DNA of 64,000 nucleotides from Brachypodium distachyon (lineage: Eukaryota; Streptophyta; Magnoliopsida; Poales; Poaceae). Under the pieces are notes generated by a model, which worked only from the letters and a program-made list of their open reading frames with translations, was not told the origin of the DNA and did no database searches. Position 1 is the stretch's first letter. Every line of letters starts with the position of its first letter. The position numbers were made by a program, and so were the translations under genes. Shown here piece after piece: positions 32,701 through 44,830 of the stretch. The stretch lies in the NCBI RefSeq assembly GCF_000005505.3, contig NC_016132.3:51598914-51662913 (forward strand). Direction: 5' to 3'.

Positions 32701-34289
32701 GACCAATGGACTGTGTAGGCCCACTGAAAACAACAAGAGTTTAGAATTATTTCAACAGAGTAAGACAAAAAAGAGAGGATAACAAATTGGTACAACGAAG
32801 CAAATAGAAGTGAGCCCAAACCTGCTCTTCAAGAAGCGACTGAAGACGATAGCGTCTGCCCCTAACCGCATTGTGCTCGTCTTGAATCCATTGCCGTCTG
32901 TCAGAAAGCCCAACGCAACTTAGAAAGCATGTTGTTTTGGGGACAAGTTAAGGTGTGAAACTGAGTTAGTAGTACATACATTGTCCAATTGAAGAACCTG
33001 ATTTCTTATCAGAAAATCCAAAGCTCATGCAGCGCCTCAAGGAATCTGGATCCATGCCTCCTCCGTCATCTTTATGACAAGCAGGAAAATATGTTTAGTT
33101 TCATATTTATGAGACAGGATAGTCTGACGTTCTAAAAAACATTTATGTCAAATTGCAGTGGATTGTCATAATTGCATTTGCTCAACCAGCTTTTGTGTAT
33201 TCCGTTTACTGTTTGGTTAACCAACTTTTTTCTAGTTTCTGTTTCTCCACAGTTCTCAACAACCTAGTCCACGAACTCGGCAAAAATGAACACTTTAGTC
33301 CACTAGATTTTTCAGGTTTTCTTTTTAGTTTGTAATCTGGAAATGCTGTAATATGTACAGTTTATAAGAAATATTATGATTATATATGTGGTTTGCCTTC
33401 CTTAAAAAAAGGATTAGCACGTGTAATCGCAATCAGAACCTTGAACAAGTAAAGCTGGCGACCCGTTCCGCTTGTTAACGATTTTGTCCACCACAATTTT
33501 AGTAGCGCCGCTTTTTATCTGTGTCATCAATCGAGAAGTTTCAATCAAATAAACAATCCAAAGGTACAAAATGTGCTGCAATGCATCCCAGAAACACGAT
33601 TAACAAACAACGAAGCAGTTGAATTACCTCGTCGACCGCATTATCCAGTAACTCTGCCACGGCTGCAAGAAGGCGAAAAGAAGGTGTAAAGACGCCAATG
33701 CGCAAGCAACATACTTTGGGTAGCAGACAAAATTCAGGCAACGACGTAAGTCACGACGTAACCGCTTACCTCCGAATGGCCATTTATGCGAGGTCGCATT
33801 CGAGTGGAGGAATTTGGGGTGGACGCACATGCGGTTCTGAACATCTGCCAGAAGAGGGCAAAAAAAGCGAGGGTGAGAAGAGAAGCATGCAAACCAAACC
33901 AGCAGAATTGGTATGGAAGAATCGTAAGGCGCAATCTGCATCATCGCGGGCGTACTTCGTGCAGGTTGCGCGGGGCTCCCGCCGTCTGCTTCGTACTCGC
34001 CGGCGCTCCAGAATTTCCGGCTAACCCGCGCGGCGGAGCAGCGAGGAGGAGGACGGGCGCAAGTCGTCGGAGCGCCGGCCTCGAGCCCGTCGCCGCCGCC
34101 TTCCGGCGCCCGATCATCGGACGCGGCTCGGTTCAGCACGCAGGCAGCCTGCTGCGGGGCCGCAACCCGCGGGCCGCGGCCCAGCGGCGTCGGCGCGTGG
34201 CAGGCGCTGAGCCCGGGGACGCCTCGTTGGCTGGCGCTAGCGGTCGGGGGAAGGAAGGGCTTGGTGTCTCTCCGCGTGTCCATGTCCAT
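29757..34289 (-). CDS. MORC-family GHKL ATPase, 17 exons
   Basis: Exons in order: 34289-33956, 33844-33770, 33662-33628, 33518-33440, 33069-32980, 32897-32822, 32723-32645, 32564-32430, 31990-31892, 31771-31676, 31606-31457, 31294-31202, 31059-30896, 30777-30363, 30177-30101, 30019-29977, 29858-29757. All junctions are GT-AG and in phase, giving 713 residues. MORC proteins are nuclear ATPases that compact chromatin and silence transposons; the plant MORC1/CRT1 branch also binds NLR receptors. Visible motifs: SRKFWSAGEY, VHPKFLHSNATSHKWPFG, the GHKL N-box ELLDNAVDE (Glu140, Asn144), DDGGGMD (175-181), SFGFSDKKS and GQYGNGFKTSTMRLGAD (lid and G2). The S5 fold follows, then a Ser/Pro-rich linker and a C-terminal Glu/Leu-rich coiled coil (about 640-705). 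No CW zinc finger is seen. The N-terminal ~95 residues are Ala/Arg-rich and weakly conserved, so the start codon is the least certain part. Confidence 0.93.
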
Positions 34290-34734
34290 GGAGCCCCTCC
34301 CTGTCTCGGTGTGGCGGTTCCTGTTTCACATGACACGATGGATGGATTAAGGGTGTGTACGATCGTGCAGTTGCGAGATCGATCACGTCGCCGATTAACC
34401 GACAATGCCGCACCATGATCATAAGAACACCCTGACGGTAGTATATCAAAGGGCTTTAGAATACAAAGCAAAACATAACTTTATGAGTACCTTTCAAGCA
34501 CCAAGGAGTTGAGGTAAAATTCTAGTCCCCTTGATTGAGTTTTGGTACCATAAATATAAATAGAAGTGGATTGCAATCCGAATTGTATAAGACTTGTTTG
34601 TTGACCAACCACCCCTATTGTTTGGGTCAGATATCTTTATTATCTCTTGGTTTATGCTTGAAATTAGGGACCTCATAACCAATCTAATCTTTCAGATTCT
34701 AAAAATTAGGACTCCTAATCTAATACAATTAGTA
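34290..34734. other. Upstream region of MORC
   Basis: No gene. The first ~100 bases are the likely MORC promoter and 5' UTR on the minus strand. Sequence then becomes AT-rich. Confidence 0.35.
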
Positions 34735-34736
34735 TA

Positions 34737-34832
34737 CTCCTTCCGTCCCGAAATAAGTGACGTGGATTTTGTATAAATTTTTATACGAATCCATTCATTT
34801 ATTTCCACTCATTTATTTCGGGACGGAGGGAG
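34737..34832. mobile_element. Stowaway MITE
   Basis: A 96-bp element with long inverted ends (CTCCTTCCGTCCCGAAATAA / TTATTTCGGGACGGAGGGAG), flanked by TA at 34735-34736 and 34833-34834. Almost the whole element can fold. Confidence 0.93.
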
Positions 34833-35327
34833 TATATTATATACAACTAGGATCAGATTTTCCCAAAAAAATACGATCCAATAAAGGAAAAAAATCAAAA
34901 GAAGAAAGGCACATTCTTTTTGCAAAAAGATTTGTTAGATTAGAACTAAAAAAAATGCAATGAACTATACAACAATGTGCGGGCAATTTTTTTTTTCTAG
35001 ACTAGATAGATGGATGAAAATCAATCTCACTAATTGTTTTGTTTTACTTCCATCCATAGAAGGCAGAAGCGGATCAACAACATCGACCACTTCTACAATA
35101 CTGATCATCATTATCACAAATTTCTTACTCCCTCAATTCCAGAATATAATGTGTATCTCCTTGTGCCACATATTGTTTATAGTATATTGATTTTCATCTT
35201 ACTCTCATGATCCATAGCTACAACGATGAGAGTATAAAATAATGCTAGGATATCTACAAACAGAGACAAGGCATATGAATCTAGATCAAAGGCCAACAAA
35301 ATTACTAATTTCTTAATAAAAAATGTG

Positions 35328-35703
35328 GGGCCTTTTTGGATCGAAGGAATTTCTTTTGGGATTTCAATCCATATGTGTTTTTCGTATCGATATATTTTGG
35401 TTCAAAAGAGTGGCCTCTTAATTTGATACGTAGGATTTAGAAAACATAGAACAAGAAAAACATAGGATTGAATGGCATGCCATTTTTCGTCAATGCCATG
35501 CCATGTTGAATCCTACAAGAATTCAAAATAAATTTTCCATAAGGTCATGGAGATTTTCTTACGGACTTGCCTGCAGAAAATCCCATAGGAAAAATTCGTA
35601 TAGTTTCAAATCCTGTCAATCAAACGAGCCATATAGGAAAAATACCTAAGGGATATAAGTCTACAGATTTCTTATGTAATTCATTTGTATCAAAAAGAGG
35701 CCC
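35328..35703. mobile_element. MITE-like element with GGGCCT ends
   Basis: Left end GGGCCTTTTTGGATCGAAGG pairs with the right end, whose complement reads GGGCCTCTTTTTGATACAAA. The interior has repeated AATCC(T/C)AT words. No coding capacity. I could not settle a target duplication, so hAT versus Mutator origin is open. A related element seems to lie at about 40485-41115. Confidence 0.6.
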
Positions 35704-37141
35704 TGAAATTTTTAAGATTGCTTTTCTATGCCCCAATTTTGTAGGAATAGTTTATAGTAAGAGTTTAGGTTTTTATCTGTTTCTATGACAACTATAGCAT
35801 GCACTAAATCGGTATTAAGAATTTCTATATTTTTTTGATGGTGCAACCAAATAACTTTTATAGCCGTGTTTTGATCCATGCAAGACTGACATCTTCTTTT
35901 TCATCCCTAGGTTTCTCAATCCCTGCATCCTGAAGGAGGCTTAATTGAGTGATGATGGTAAACAATAAAAGATACATTCTTTTTTTCTGAAAGGAAAGCT
36001 CCCCAGACTCTGTATCAATTGATGTAGACGGCCGTTGTATTATTGAAGCCGTGAAAAGAGATCAGAGCTTAAAGTTATTACAGTTCAGAAAGACAACAAA
36101 CTAGATAAAAAACATATTCCTCCCAGCGTATTGCTCTAGTGTCACCTTAGAATTCGTCTAAGAGATATCTGAAGCAGATTCGACGAACCTAAAAGTACAG
36201 ACATATTTAATAGGATCTGACAATACTTACATCTGCCTCCGAATTTGCAAGTCGAATTGTCTGCAGGTTCAACTCTTGGTGTCGTTCCCTAGGATCAGAT
36301 CAATCGACTTCAAGAGTTCATACTTTTGGCAATTGAAGGTATCGTAATTTGTCAGCAAGTTCTGTTGGAAGTTTCTCCAACTTTAGAAGCTTTTGCCGCT
36401 TGCCCTTGATGACAAAACCTAGAACCTAGAGATATGCTGTTTTGAGTAAACCTTTCTCACATATTTTTTATTTATAGGTATAAAAAAACTAAGGGCTTTG
36501 GGCCCAACAAAGTCCAATACATATACACAATAAAATCTAAAGGAAGGAAATAATCTTCAAAAATATATGGGCCAAGTAGAATCCAACTCCAACACAGATA
36601 CAGGATTAAAAAAAAGTTTGTTAGCAAGAATCCTTGTACGATAAGGCTTTCTTGTTTTGGTATTGGTGAACACATGATACAGAGTTTTAAAACTTGGTTG
36701 GCAAGAATCCTGGTAGGATAAGGCATTCTTGTTTGGTATTGATTCATCTAAAAAAACCTATTCCTCTGTAGTCTCTGGTATCCTAATTGAGCTGGGCCCA
36801 CCATAGATTAGAGTTCAACCAATTTTAAACGCACTGATCAAAATTTAGGAAACCTCGTAGTACAACAAGAACTCTTATTCTCTATGGAGTACATGAGTCG
36901 GAAACAAAAAAACTTGCTTCAGAATTCAGGTCCATTGCATATTGGGCTCCGTTCCATATTTAGCAACAGACAGGGCCACGTTAAATTATCGATCCACTCC
37001 AGGACGTTACAAGCTCGAGGACGTAGAAGGTAGAATCAGACTCGTATACGGGTGGTACTAAGCTCGAGGACGTTACAAGACTAATCTGGGACGTTAAAAT
37101 ATGTAAATTTTTTTACTGAAATTAAGGGCAATATTTTTTTA

Positions 37142-37247
37142 CTCCCTCCGATTCTAAATACTTGTCTGCCCAAATATGAATGTATCTATTTTTAAAAGAC
37201 GTCTAGATACATGTAATATTTCGACAACAATTTAGGATCGGAGGGAG
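37142..37247. mobile_element. Stowaway MITE
   Basis: A 106-bp element with ends CTCCCTCCGATTCTAAAT and ATTTAGGATCGGAGGGAG, flanked by TA (37140-37141 and 37248-37249). Same family as 7792 and 63267. Confidence 0.93.
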
Positions 37248-38569
37248 TACTTCCTTTTGAGAGGTGGTCCTACGGACGGTTGGTTACCAACGGTGAGGAA
37301 ACACGTGCCGCCACCGCGGTAGATCTCACGTTTGTGTTCTGCCGCATTGGCTACGGCCACCATCCGCGGCTTCGCGCAGGCACCGCCGTCCGTCAATCCC
37401 CAATCTGACATTCAGTCAATACAAAGTTGGGTTGTCATTTGCGTTGCGTCGATCATGACGTCGGGCTGTCGTCTGTTGTCTAATGTCTATCCTCCGAAAT
37501 CGATGCTGAAATTGGTACCAAATCCAACACTCATGCCAAGATCTGTTGTCGATTTCTGCTTATGCTGTCCATCTAATCGGGATCCCGTTTATGTGGTTTT
37601 TCTGGCCCATTAGAAATTCAGAATTCAAAATCAAAGATTTGGAGATTGATCTAGAAGAAGATCATGTGCAGGATCCGCTTGCATCCCCAACGGGAGGGAG
37701 CATAACCAAATCTAACATCATAATGTCACCTATCCCTCCTCTCTTTCTCTACATCGCTAGTTCACCCCCAAATCTAACATCCAGTTGGACGTGGAGTCGT
37801 GTAATTGTTATATGTTGATCCTATCAATCCCCACCCCCTCCTCTCCTCTTTCCCTTTTCCCCACATCTATAGGTTGCTGACCAATCTAACATCCGTTGAC
37901 CGTGTCAGTCCTAGAAACTCCTGACGATAATATGATGCAATCCTGATCATCATAGATGAAATTCAGATCCCAAAACCCTTGAATTTGATATACCCCATCA
38001 AACAAAATATCTACCAAAAGATCATAAAAATGTATTTATCTTTGCATCAGAACTGCAGTTTGTGCTTTTACTCTCCGACGGAAAGGCCACGATATTTGGA
38101 TCAGGATTTACTAGATCCTAGCCTTTGATTTAGAGGTGACCAACAATAGACAAGTGGGAGCGGAGCAGGAAGGCGGTCTCTAGTGATTTAGGTATTAGGA
38201 TGACAGGAAATGGATCTGGCAGGGTTGATATGCTGGAGACAAGAAAAGGTGTCGTGGGATGGCAAGAGAGTGATGCAATAGGAAAGAAACTGACACAACC
38301 AAGAAAATACAGTGGGACGACAAGAGAAATAGGCGACACAATGAGAAAGCAACGGAACAAGGAAGTGCGGGTTCAGAGTTAGGATGGAATAGGAGGTAAA
38401 ATGACATCATGTGGGCCTAAAGGAAACAACGGCGCGCAAAAAAAAAAGGAGGTAAGACGAGGATGTTGACCGAATCTCCACCTTTGGATCTATATCTAAT
38501 CTCCTGAAATATCGGTTGAAGGATTTATTTTCTTACTTCCAAATTATGTTATAGCTATTCTGCACATGT

Positions 38570-39881
38570 TGTTGGAATATTTGAGCATTTGGGAATTTCC
38601 ACAATTTTGAAATTCATTTTCAGAATTAAAGGGAAATTAAGAAAATGAAAAATCATTCCTGCAGTGGGTCCCATGTGTCATAGAGAGGAAAGGATGGATA
38701 AGGTAGAGTAGAGGAAGAGATAAGTGAAGAGGAATTGGTCCTCTGTTCGTGAGCAGCAGAAGGGGTGACTCTGTCGCTGCGCCTATGATGCCCTCGACCG
38801 GCCCTCCTCCTCCTCCTCCTCCTCTATAACTAACTCCCACTCTCTCTCTTGTACACGAGTTGAAGCACCAGTTCATTCTCTCTCAATCTTCCTCTCCAAC
38901 AAACCAAGCCTGTGTAGGTGTTGCAGTAGCGTCGAGCACACAGCGGAGGCGGCGAGCAGCAGCAGCGCCGCGAGGACTCAATCCTCGTGCTGCCGTTGTT
39001 TTGCTGCCCTGTGCGAAGGCTTGATCCAGGGGATTCCCCAGCTCCTGTGTTGTCGAGCCCGATGGTCGTGTTGGGTTCTGCTGATTGAGATCGATTTCTT
39101 CGATTGTGGTCTCACAATGGAATTCTTGTGTGGCTTTGACATCGTGCTCCAATTCCATGATTGTTTGGTTTGCCCCATCTCACGGATTGAGGCATTGTAT
39201 CTCCGAAACCTCGCCGGCATACCGTGGCAATACGGCAGCGATAGGTTTTCTGGGACATCGTCTTGGACATGCCTTGCTTCAGACTTCTCGGTGGCTTTGA
39301 GTGCCATCTGCGTTGTGAGTAATTTAATTTGTACACTATTCTATTCAAGTAGCCATACTAGTGTTTATTGACTTTGGTATCTGATGCACTAGTATAGGGA
39401 AGCTTGTATGGTTTTTGTGGGCGCCGGATTGCTCTGTGAGGATTAGTGGCACTAGTGAGATTGTGTGTGGTAATTGGAGATTAGGTTAGGTTCTAATCAA
39501 TCTTATTTTGTTGTGTATGCTTGCTTAGATTAATTGCTTATTCTGATTCCATTATAGCACTCTGTTGTTTTATGTTAGCCTGTACAGTGCTACTTTTGTA
39601 GAATTAATCATTGCTAACATATTGATTTGGTAAAATTACTTATCTGAAATCTGGAACCTAGTCTAGTACTTAGTATTGCCACACATATCGATGATCAGAC
39701 TAGGCCATTTGTGGCAAGGGGGCATAACTTCTAGCTACTGTAGCCCGACATCTGAAGAACAAATTAGATAACACTAAATTTTGTTATATGCAATTGTTTT
39801 AGCTCACTTCTGGTTTGGATTGTTTACAGTAATCGTTGGGATTAAAATTATAAAATGGCTGAAACCGCAATTTTTGCAACA
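38570..39881 (+). mobile_element. Candidate solo LTR of a Copia-type retrotransposon
   Basis: A 1312-bp block begins TGTTGGAATATTTGAGCATT and ends TTTTTGCAACA, so TGTTG and CAACA are inverted ends as in LTRs. The flanking 5 bases are the same on both sides: CATGT at 38565-38569 and 39882-39886. Inside are a CTC repeat, TATA-like CTATAACTA (about 38823), a CT-rich leader and a splice-like region. No retrotransposon protein is seen, which fits an LTR left after recombination. Orientation is inferred from the TATA-like motif. Confidence 0.6.
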
Positions 39882-39886
39882 CATGT

Positions 39887-40484
39887 TACAGCATGTTCCA
39901 GTTCCTCCTGACCCCATTTAGGAAGGTGGGTTTGCCACAAGGACGCCAACGTGTCATTGACATTCGGTTTAAAAAATTTGGATAAATTTGATCATAATTC
40001 CTATGTCCCATTTTCACTTTACTTTGCACTCGACAACTTGCCCTGCCCTATGCAGCTGACGTGCAAGGCATGGGGTGCCTTTCAGTGAGAGAAGATGGGG
40101 CTGCATATGATCAACATCCATTTATCATGTTATAAAATTTTAGTTCCTAAATACACACTAAATAGTCATTAAAAATTCTGGTCGAGTGCATAGGTTCAAC
40201 ATCCATTTACCATGTTATAAATTTCAGTTCAAATTTTGTCTCTCGGATTGAGAAACAAAGAAGACAAACCATGATATGAACAATAGGTAATTCAAAACCA
40301 TGCTATAAAATTTTAGTTCAATTTCCATCTCTCAAATTTGGATATGAAATTTTGTGACATGGTACATTGGTTTTGTGTTTATACGTTCAATTATTTTTAG
40401 AATTTTTGACAACTTGTAAGGGGTGTGTTTCGAGTTGGATTTTCCTAGAGCACCGCAAGAACATGTTAGCCATTAGGTTAATTT
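39887..40484. other. AT-rich intergenic sequence
   Basis: No gene seen. The words CATGTTATAAAATTTTAGTT and CCATTTA.CATGTTATAAA recur about 80 and 180 bases apart, hinting at old local duplication. Confidence 0.35.
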
Positions 40485-41115
40485 TTAGCATTTATTTGGA
40501 TCACAGGAATCCTAAAACACGGGAATACGAAAGATGCAGGAATAGGATGTCATGACATGTTGAATCATACATGAGTTCAGAATGCATGAATCAATAGTAG
40601 AAGTTGTTTGGTTGGACTATAGGACGAAATCAGAAAATTTACATAGACACTAGTCTAGGGCATACTTGTCATAGACAGAAAGATTTTTTTTTTCAAGAAA
40701 TCTAACTTCGTGATAGAACTTCGACAGGAATAGAGTGCAGGAAAACGGTCCATAGAAATTTTGGAAAGTAAATTTGTATGATTGTTTTTTTTTCCTTTGA
40801 TTGTCAGGGCATCTCTAATGAGAAAGATAGTACCGGCACTGTCCCTCTCTCTCTCTCCTCCTGCTTCAAAGCCAACGTGGATAAAAAAAGTAAGACGTCA
40901 GTTTCTTGCAGAAGAAACGGCTGAAACACAGGTACCAAGAGATGCAAGAGCCTGACGTGCGGGCCTAGCAGAAAAGCTAAGGTAAAAAATAATGCAATGT
41001 GTCGTGGTAGAGGAAAGAGATGATGAGGTGAAATAAGTTTGGGCTTTTTATTGAGGATGCCCTTAGAATCCTATCAAAATTCTATTGGATTTTCAATAGA
41101 GGCCCTTGGTCTGGT
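40485..41115. mobile_element. Probable MITE host interrupted by a second MITE
   Basis: Sequence from TTATTTGGATCACAGGAATCC to AATCCTATCAAAATTCTATT..AGAGGCCC resembles the ends and AATCC-rich interior of the element at 35328-35703, but it is split by the element at 40807-41062. The boundaries are approximate. Confidence 0.4.
40807..41062. mobile_element. MITE with GGGCATC ends, nested
   Basis: Left end GGGCATCTCTAATGAG; the complement of the right end is GGGCATCCTCAATAAA. About 256 bp with no coding capacity. The flanks TCA and TTA could be an imperfect 3-base TTA-type duplication, so a PIF/Harbinger origin is possible but not shown. Confidence 0.55.
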
Positions 41116-41129
41116 TCTGTGCGACCTTA

Positions 41130-41456
41130 GGGCAACTCCAGCGGGGAGACTCATTCGGGTTGGATCGGTCCAAACGGACCGACACGGACAAAACGCGCCC
41201 CCTCCAACCCATTTCCGTTTGCGTCCGGATTTTGGTCCGTCGCGTCCCGTTTCCATCCCAAATTTGGGTTGGAAATGGGTCGGGCCGGAGAACACATTTG
41301 CACTGACCCGCATGTATATGACCAATAAAGCGGACCAAATGTGTGGTCACGCCGTGGGCATTGCCGGACCCTAACGAACAAAGTACTTTGGTCTCTATGC
41401 ACCGCGACTCAAACCGAAAAATAATACCGCACAATGGCCTCCCGCTGGAGTTGTCC
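41130..41456. mobile_element. PIF/Harbinger-type (Tourist-like) MITE
   Basis: Left end GGGCAACTCCAGCGGGG; the complement of the right end is GGACAACTCCAGCGGG. The flanks are TTA on both sides (41127-41129, 41457-41459), the target duplication of PIF/Harbinger elements. The interior is GC-rich and contains further inverted words (ATCGGTCCAAACGGACCGA, CCCAAATTTGGG). It ends only about 165 bases before the PPR start codon and may form part of that gene's promoter. Confidence 0.85.
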
Positions 41457-41623
41457 TTATTGGGCCGCCCCCCTGGCGTGACAGTTCGCGCTTTGACCTT
41501 ATTGGCCGCCCCCATGACGCGGCAGCTTCACGGTCCTGCAGTCCCGCCCCAGTTCCAAACCGAAGCAGCCGCGCCGGCGTCACGCCGCTCTCATCGCGGC
41601 GTACGGCCACGCCCCTACTCCCC

Positions 41624-42946
41624 ATGCCCCTTCCTCAACACCTCGCCGCCGGCGAACTCCTCGACGCCCTCCGCGGTGCCGCATGCCCCTCCTCGGCCCT
41701 CCACTTGTACTCCCTCCTTCGCATTCGCCTCCGCCCCACAGATCCCTCCTCCTTCGCCTGGCGCGCCGCCCTCTTGGCGCTGAAGCCCCTCTCCGCCGCC
41801 TCCTGCCTCCCTCTTCTCTCCCACTTCCATGCCCACCTCCTCAGGTCCAACCTCCTTGCCTACCCTCACGTCGCTTCCTCCCTACTACATTCCTATTCAC
41901 TGCTCTCCCCTTCCGTCGCCCACCACATGTTCGATCAAATACCCCCTGCCACCTGCAACCTTGTCGTCGTTAACGTCATGCTCGCGTCCGTCTGCCGTTC
42001 CTCCGACCTCGCCTCCGCGCGTCTATTCTTTGATGGCATCCCTGACAAGGACGTCGTCTCTTGGTCGACTATGCTCGGTTGTTATTTCTCCCACGGTCGC
42101 CTCGCTGATGGCCTTGCCTTCTTCCGAGCAATGACATTCACCACCCAACTTGCTGCAGATTATGTATCGCTCGTCACTGTCCTTACGGGCTGTGCGTCGG
42201 CTGGCTTGCTGCCACCGTTCTGCAGGTCCGTTCATGGGTATGCTGTCCGGCGCTGCGTCCCGGCCAATAGGCACCTCGGGACGTCGCTCATTGATTGCTA
42301 TGGAAAGGCTGGCCGTCTTGATTATGCTTCCCGTGTGTTTGCACGGGTGCCTTCCAGGAGTGTAATGCACTGGACTGCCATGATTTGTGGGATGGCTATG
42401 CATCTGCGAAGTGATGAGGCTATCCGGCTGTTTGAGAAGATGCGTTGGCAAGGGGTGCAACCAAACAAGATGACATTTACAGCTGTGCTCAGTGCATGTG
42501 GGCATGCTGGTCTGGTGGATCAAGGGAGGAAGTTCTTTAAACTTATGTTTGAGAAATATGACCTTGAGCCAACTATACACCACTACGGATGCATGGTTGA
42601 TATATTTGCAAAGGCAGGGCAGTTGGAGGATGCCTATGATGTTATCAAGACCATGAGAGTGGAGCCAAACATTATCATCTGGACTTCGTTGTTGGCGGCA
42701 TGCAAGAGGTTTAAGAATTTTGACATTGCAGTGGAGGGACTGGAGAAAGTCTTGGCAATGGAGATATCTGATGAAAATGGTGGAGTATATACGCTTATAT
42801 CTGACCTGTATGCCATGGGTGGGCGGTGGGATGATGTGATGAAGGTTAGGAGATTGATGGAGGAACATAATGTGCGGAAGAAAAGAGGGTCGAGCTCCAT
42901 TAAGGCAGGCGAACCCCGGGGCTTGACTGTTTCTAAAGTCAGTTGA
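41624..42946 (+). CDS. PLS-class pentatricopeptide repeat (PPR) protein with E-type C terminus
   Basis: An intronless protein of 440 residues. PPR proteins bind organellar RNA base by base and guide processing or C-to-U editing in mitochondria or chloroplasts. Repeats include NVMLASVCRSSDLASARLFF, VVSWSTMLGCYFSHGRLADG, LIDCYGKAGRLDYASRVF, SVMHWTAMICGMAMHLRSDE, GVQPNKMTFTAVLSACGHAG and YGCMVDIFAKAGQLEDAYDV. The end (YTLISDLYAMGGRWDDVMKV.. KKRGSSSI) is the E motif. There is no DYW deaminase domain, so any editing role would need a partner. At 440 residues it is short for the class. The N terminus is not a clear transit peptide. The first ~700 bases are GC-rich and the rest balanced, a gradient common in grass genes. 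Its target is unknown. Confidence 0.9.
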   Translation: MPLPQHLAAGELLDALRGAACPSSALHLYSLLRIRLRPTDPSSFAWRAALLALKPLSAASCLPLLSHFHAHLLRSNLLAYPHVASSLLHSYSLLSPSVAHHMFDQIPPATCNLVVVNVMLASVCRSSDLASARLFFDGIPDKDVVSWSTMLGCYFSHGRLADGLAFFRAMTFTTQLAADYVSLVTVLTGCASAGLLPPFCRSVHGYAVRRCVPANRHLGTSLIDCYGKAGRLDYASRVFARVPSRSVMHWTAMICGMAMHLRSDEAIRLFEKMRWQGVQPNKMTFTAVLSACGHAGLVDQGRKFFKLMFEKYDLEPTIHHYGCMVDIFAKAGQLEDAYDVIKTMRVEPNIIIWTSLLAACKRFKNFDIAVEGLEKVLAMEISDENGGVYTLISDLYAMGGRWDDVMKVRRLMEEHNVRKKRGSSSIKAGEPRGLTVSKVS

Positions 42947-44830
42947 TCTTCCACATGGTTTAACATCTTGAAAGGTTTGGGCTCGAATGTAGAATGGTAG
43001 TCTATTTTAATTAGACTTACTACAGATGTATACAGCAGATAGCTCCACATGTTGCTTGATGAAATCCAGTCGAAGACTTGGGGGAATATGCGGAATGAAT
43101 CTTCCGCTCTGATCTCCTGCAATGTTGTCTTGACATATTGTGATCACTATTTGGATATAGTTTAGTTGGGATTATGAACTGTGATATTAGAAGAACGATT
43201 TGGTTGGTACAGGTGAGTCACACGCATATGAATATTTAATCAAGAAGTGTTATGAGTAAGCCGAATTCATCACTGAATATCATTGGCTTTCGGATGGTTT
43301 CCAGTCATAATCATGTGATCCTGAACTGTGTTTCAACCTCTCCATTGTTCCCATATGGTTGTAGATAGCAGATAAAGATGTCTTTGAGCAATTGCTGCGT
43401 ATGGTTTCACGAACTCCTTGCCATTTTGGCCTTTCAGAGAACTGAATGCAGACTTACAATGGGGTTTCAGTTCAGCAGTCAACAATGCCTTTTACCGCTA
43501 TACTATTTATACAGGCGGTTTTGTTGCTAACATTGTGCATTTCCTCAAATAAATTCTCTAACCTTGTCTCCTGAACTTTGTTGATGATCTGTCCTTTTGT
43601 TGAACTGTACTGGCGTTAGATTTCAAGAACTTTGCAGTGTTACACTAATAGGTATATATTCCCACTCTGCCTGTTGAAATTCTTTAAGTTACCGATTATC
43701 TGGGTCTGCATATTTAGCTGTTGTATTTGAGTTGGGAGCTGTTCTGTAATAGAAAAGGACCTTTACTCATTTAACGCGCGTATCAGTACTTGACTACTTC
43801 GTGGGAAAGCGTCCGAACAGTTGATTACAATTTACTACTGTACAATCATTTCCTCAGGTATTGTCACATTGGACGCACGGCTTAATTACACGATGGCGTG
43901 GAGTCCTAATCAACACTGTAGCCCAGTTGATGCGTCGGTTGGACAGTTGATAAAGAACTCAGGGGAAACTTTCACGCCAAGTGATTCTTCAATCTTGATG
44001 TTACCAACTGTTGAAAGCTTGCAGCATCGTCGCTACCACTGGCAATTACGGAGTACTACTACATCTTGGAGAATTTCGCATCGTCTCGCCCGCTCCGACA
44101 GCATATGCTCTGCTGCCTGCCTGTGGACGAGCCGTGGCAGCCGAGTCAACCGGCAACAACGAACCCTGCGGCTTCGTCTACTGATCGATGACTAGTTCCG
44201 TGACGCTACTAGCTAGCGGCTGTTCGAGCAAATTCAGCCCACATGGCAAATGTTCCAATCCATCATCCATCGCGTACGTACGTGCGATCCTTGTGCTCCA
44301 CAGCTCTCCCTCTCGTTATTATCGTGGACGTCGCCACGCCACGGCGGTACGTACGTAGCCGTTGCGATCGATCGAGCGAGCTAAGCCGCGCGTGGTCGGG
44401 TGTTTACGTTCGGCCGTTCTGGAGAGCCTTGTGATCGCGGACAAAAGGAAAGGAATTGGCAGCCCCGCCCGGCCCGTTCCCATTGTACACCGTCCGCGCG
44501 TCTCTCGCTTTCGGGGACGCTGATATATCTCGATGCCTTCGTCCACTCTCGTCGGGGGCACCCTGTTAATTATCGTCCACACGGGGCAGCACTGCAGCAG
44601 GCAGGGACGCGTGCTGGTGTTGAAGTGGCCGTAACTAACCGCCTTGCCTTCCTCCTTTCTCTCCCGATCCCGGCCCCATCATCGTCAGACATATAGCTTG
44701 TTGCTACAAGCTACAGGTTTAATTCTGCCCGCGTGCACTCGCGCGCAATATAGCTAGCCTCGTCCCTTATTGTCTCGATCGTTGGTTAATTGTACGTGGA
44801 GAGGGGCCGAAGCGCGCGCGGTTCCGGGCG
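42947..44830. other. Intergenic: PPR 3' region and phosphatase promoter
   Basis: No credible gene. The left part is AT-rich and likely 3' UTR. GC content and palindromes such as CGTACGTACG and CGATCGATCG rise toward the phosphatase start. I see no clear TATA box. Confidence 0.35.

Larger units (their letters stand above)
34835..38569. other. AT-rich intergenic region with several MITEs
   Basis: More than 3.7 kb without a credible gene. It includes the two elements listed separately at 35328 and 37142, and a lone Stowaway-like end at about 35129. A phrase containing AAGCTCGAGGACGT is repeated near 37011 and 37063. Confidence 0.4.

Noticed and set aside
33624..34289. A continuous 221-codon frame read as one protein at the MORC start
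   Set aside because: It reads through two introns; the conserved MORC blocks are joined only after removing them.
38883..39371. Overlapping frames on both strands as a gene
   Set aside because: They lie within the solo LTR candidate, have no domain and are open on both strands.
42023..42868. A 281-codon minus-strand frame opposite the PPR gene
   Set aside because: Antisense shadow with no domain; the plus strand shows clear PPR and E motifs.
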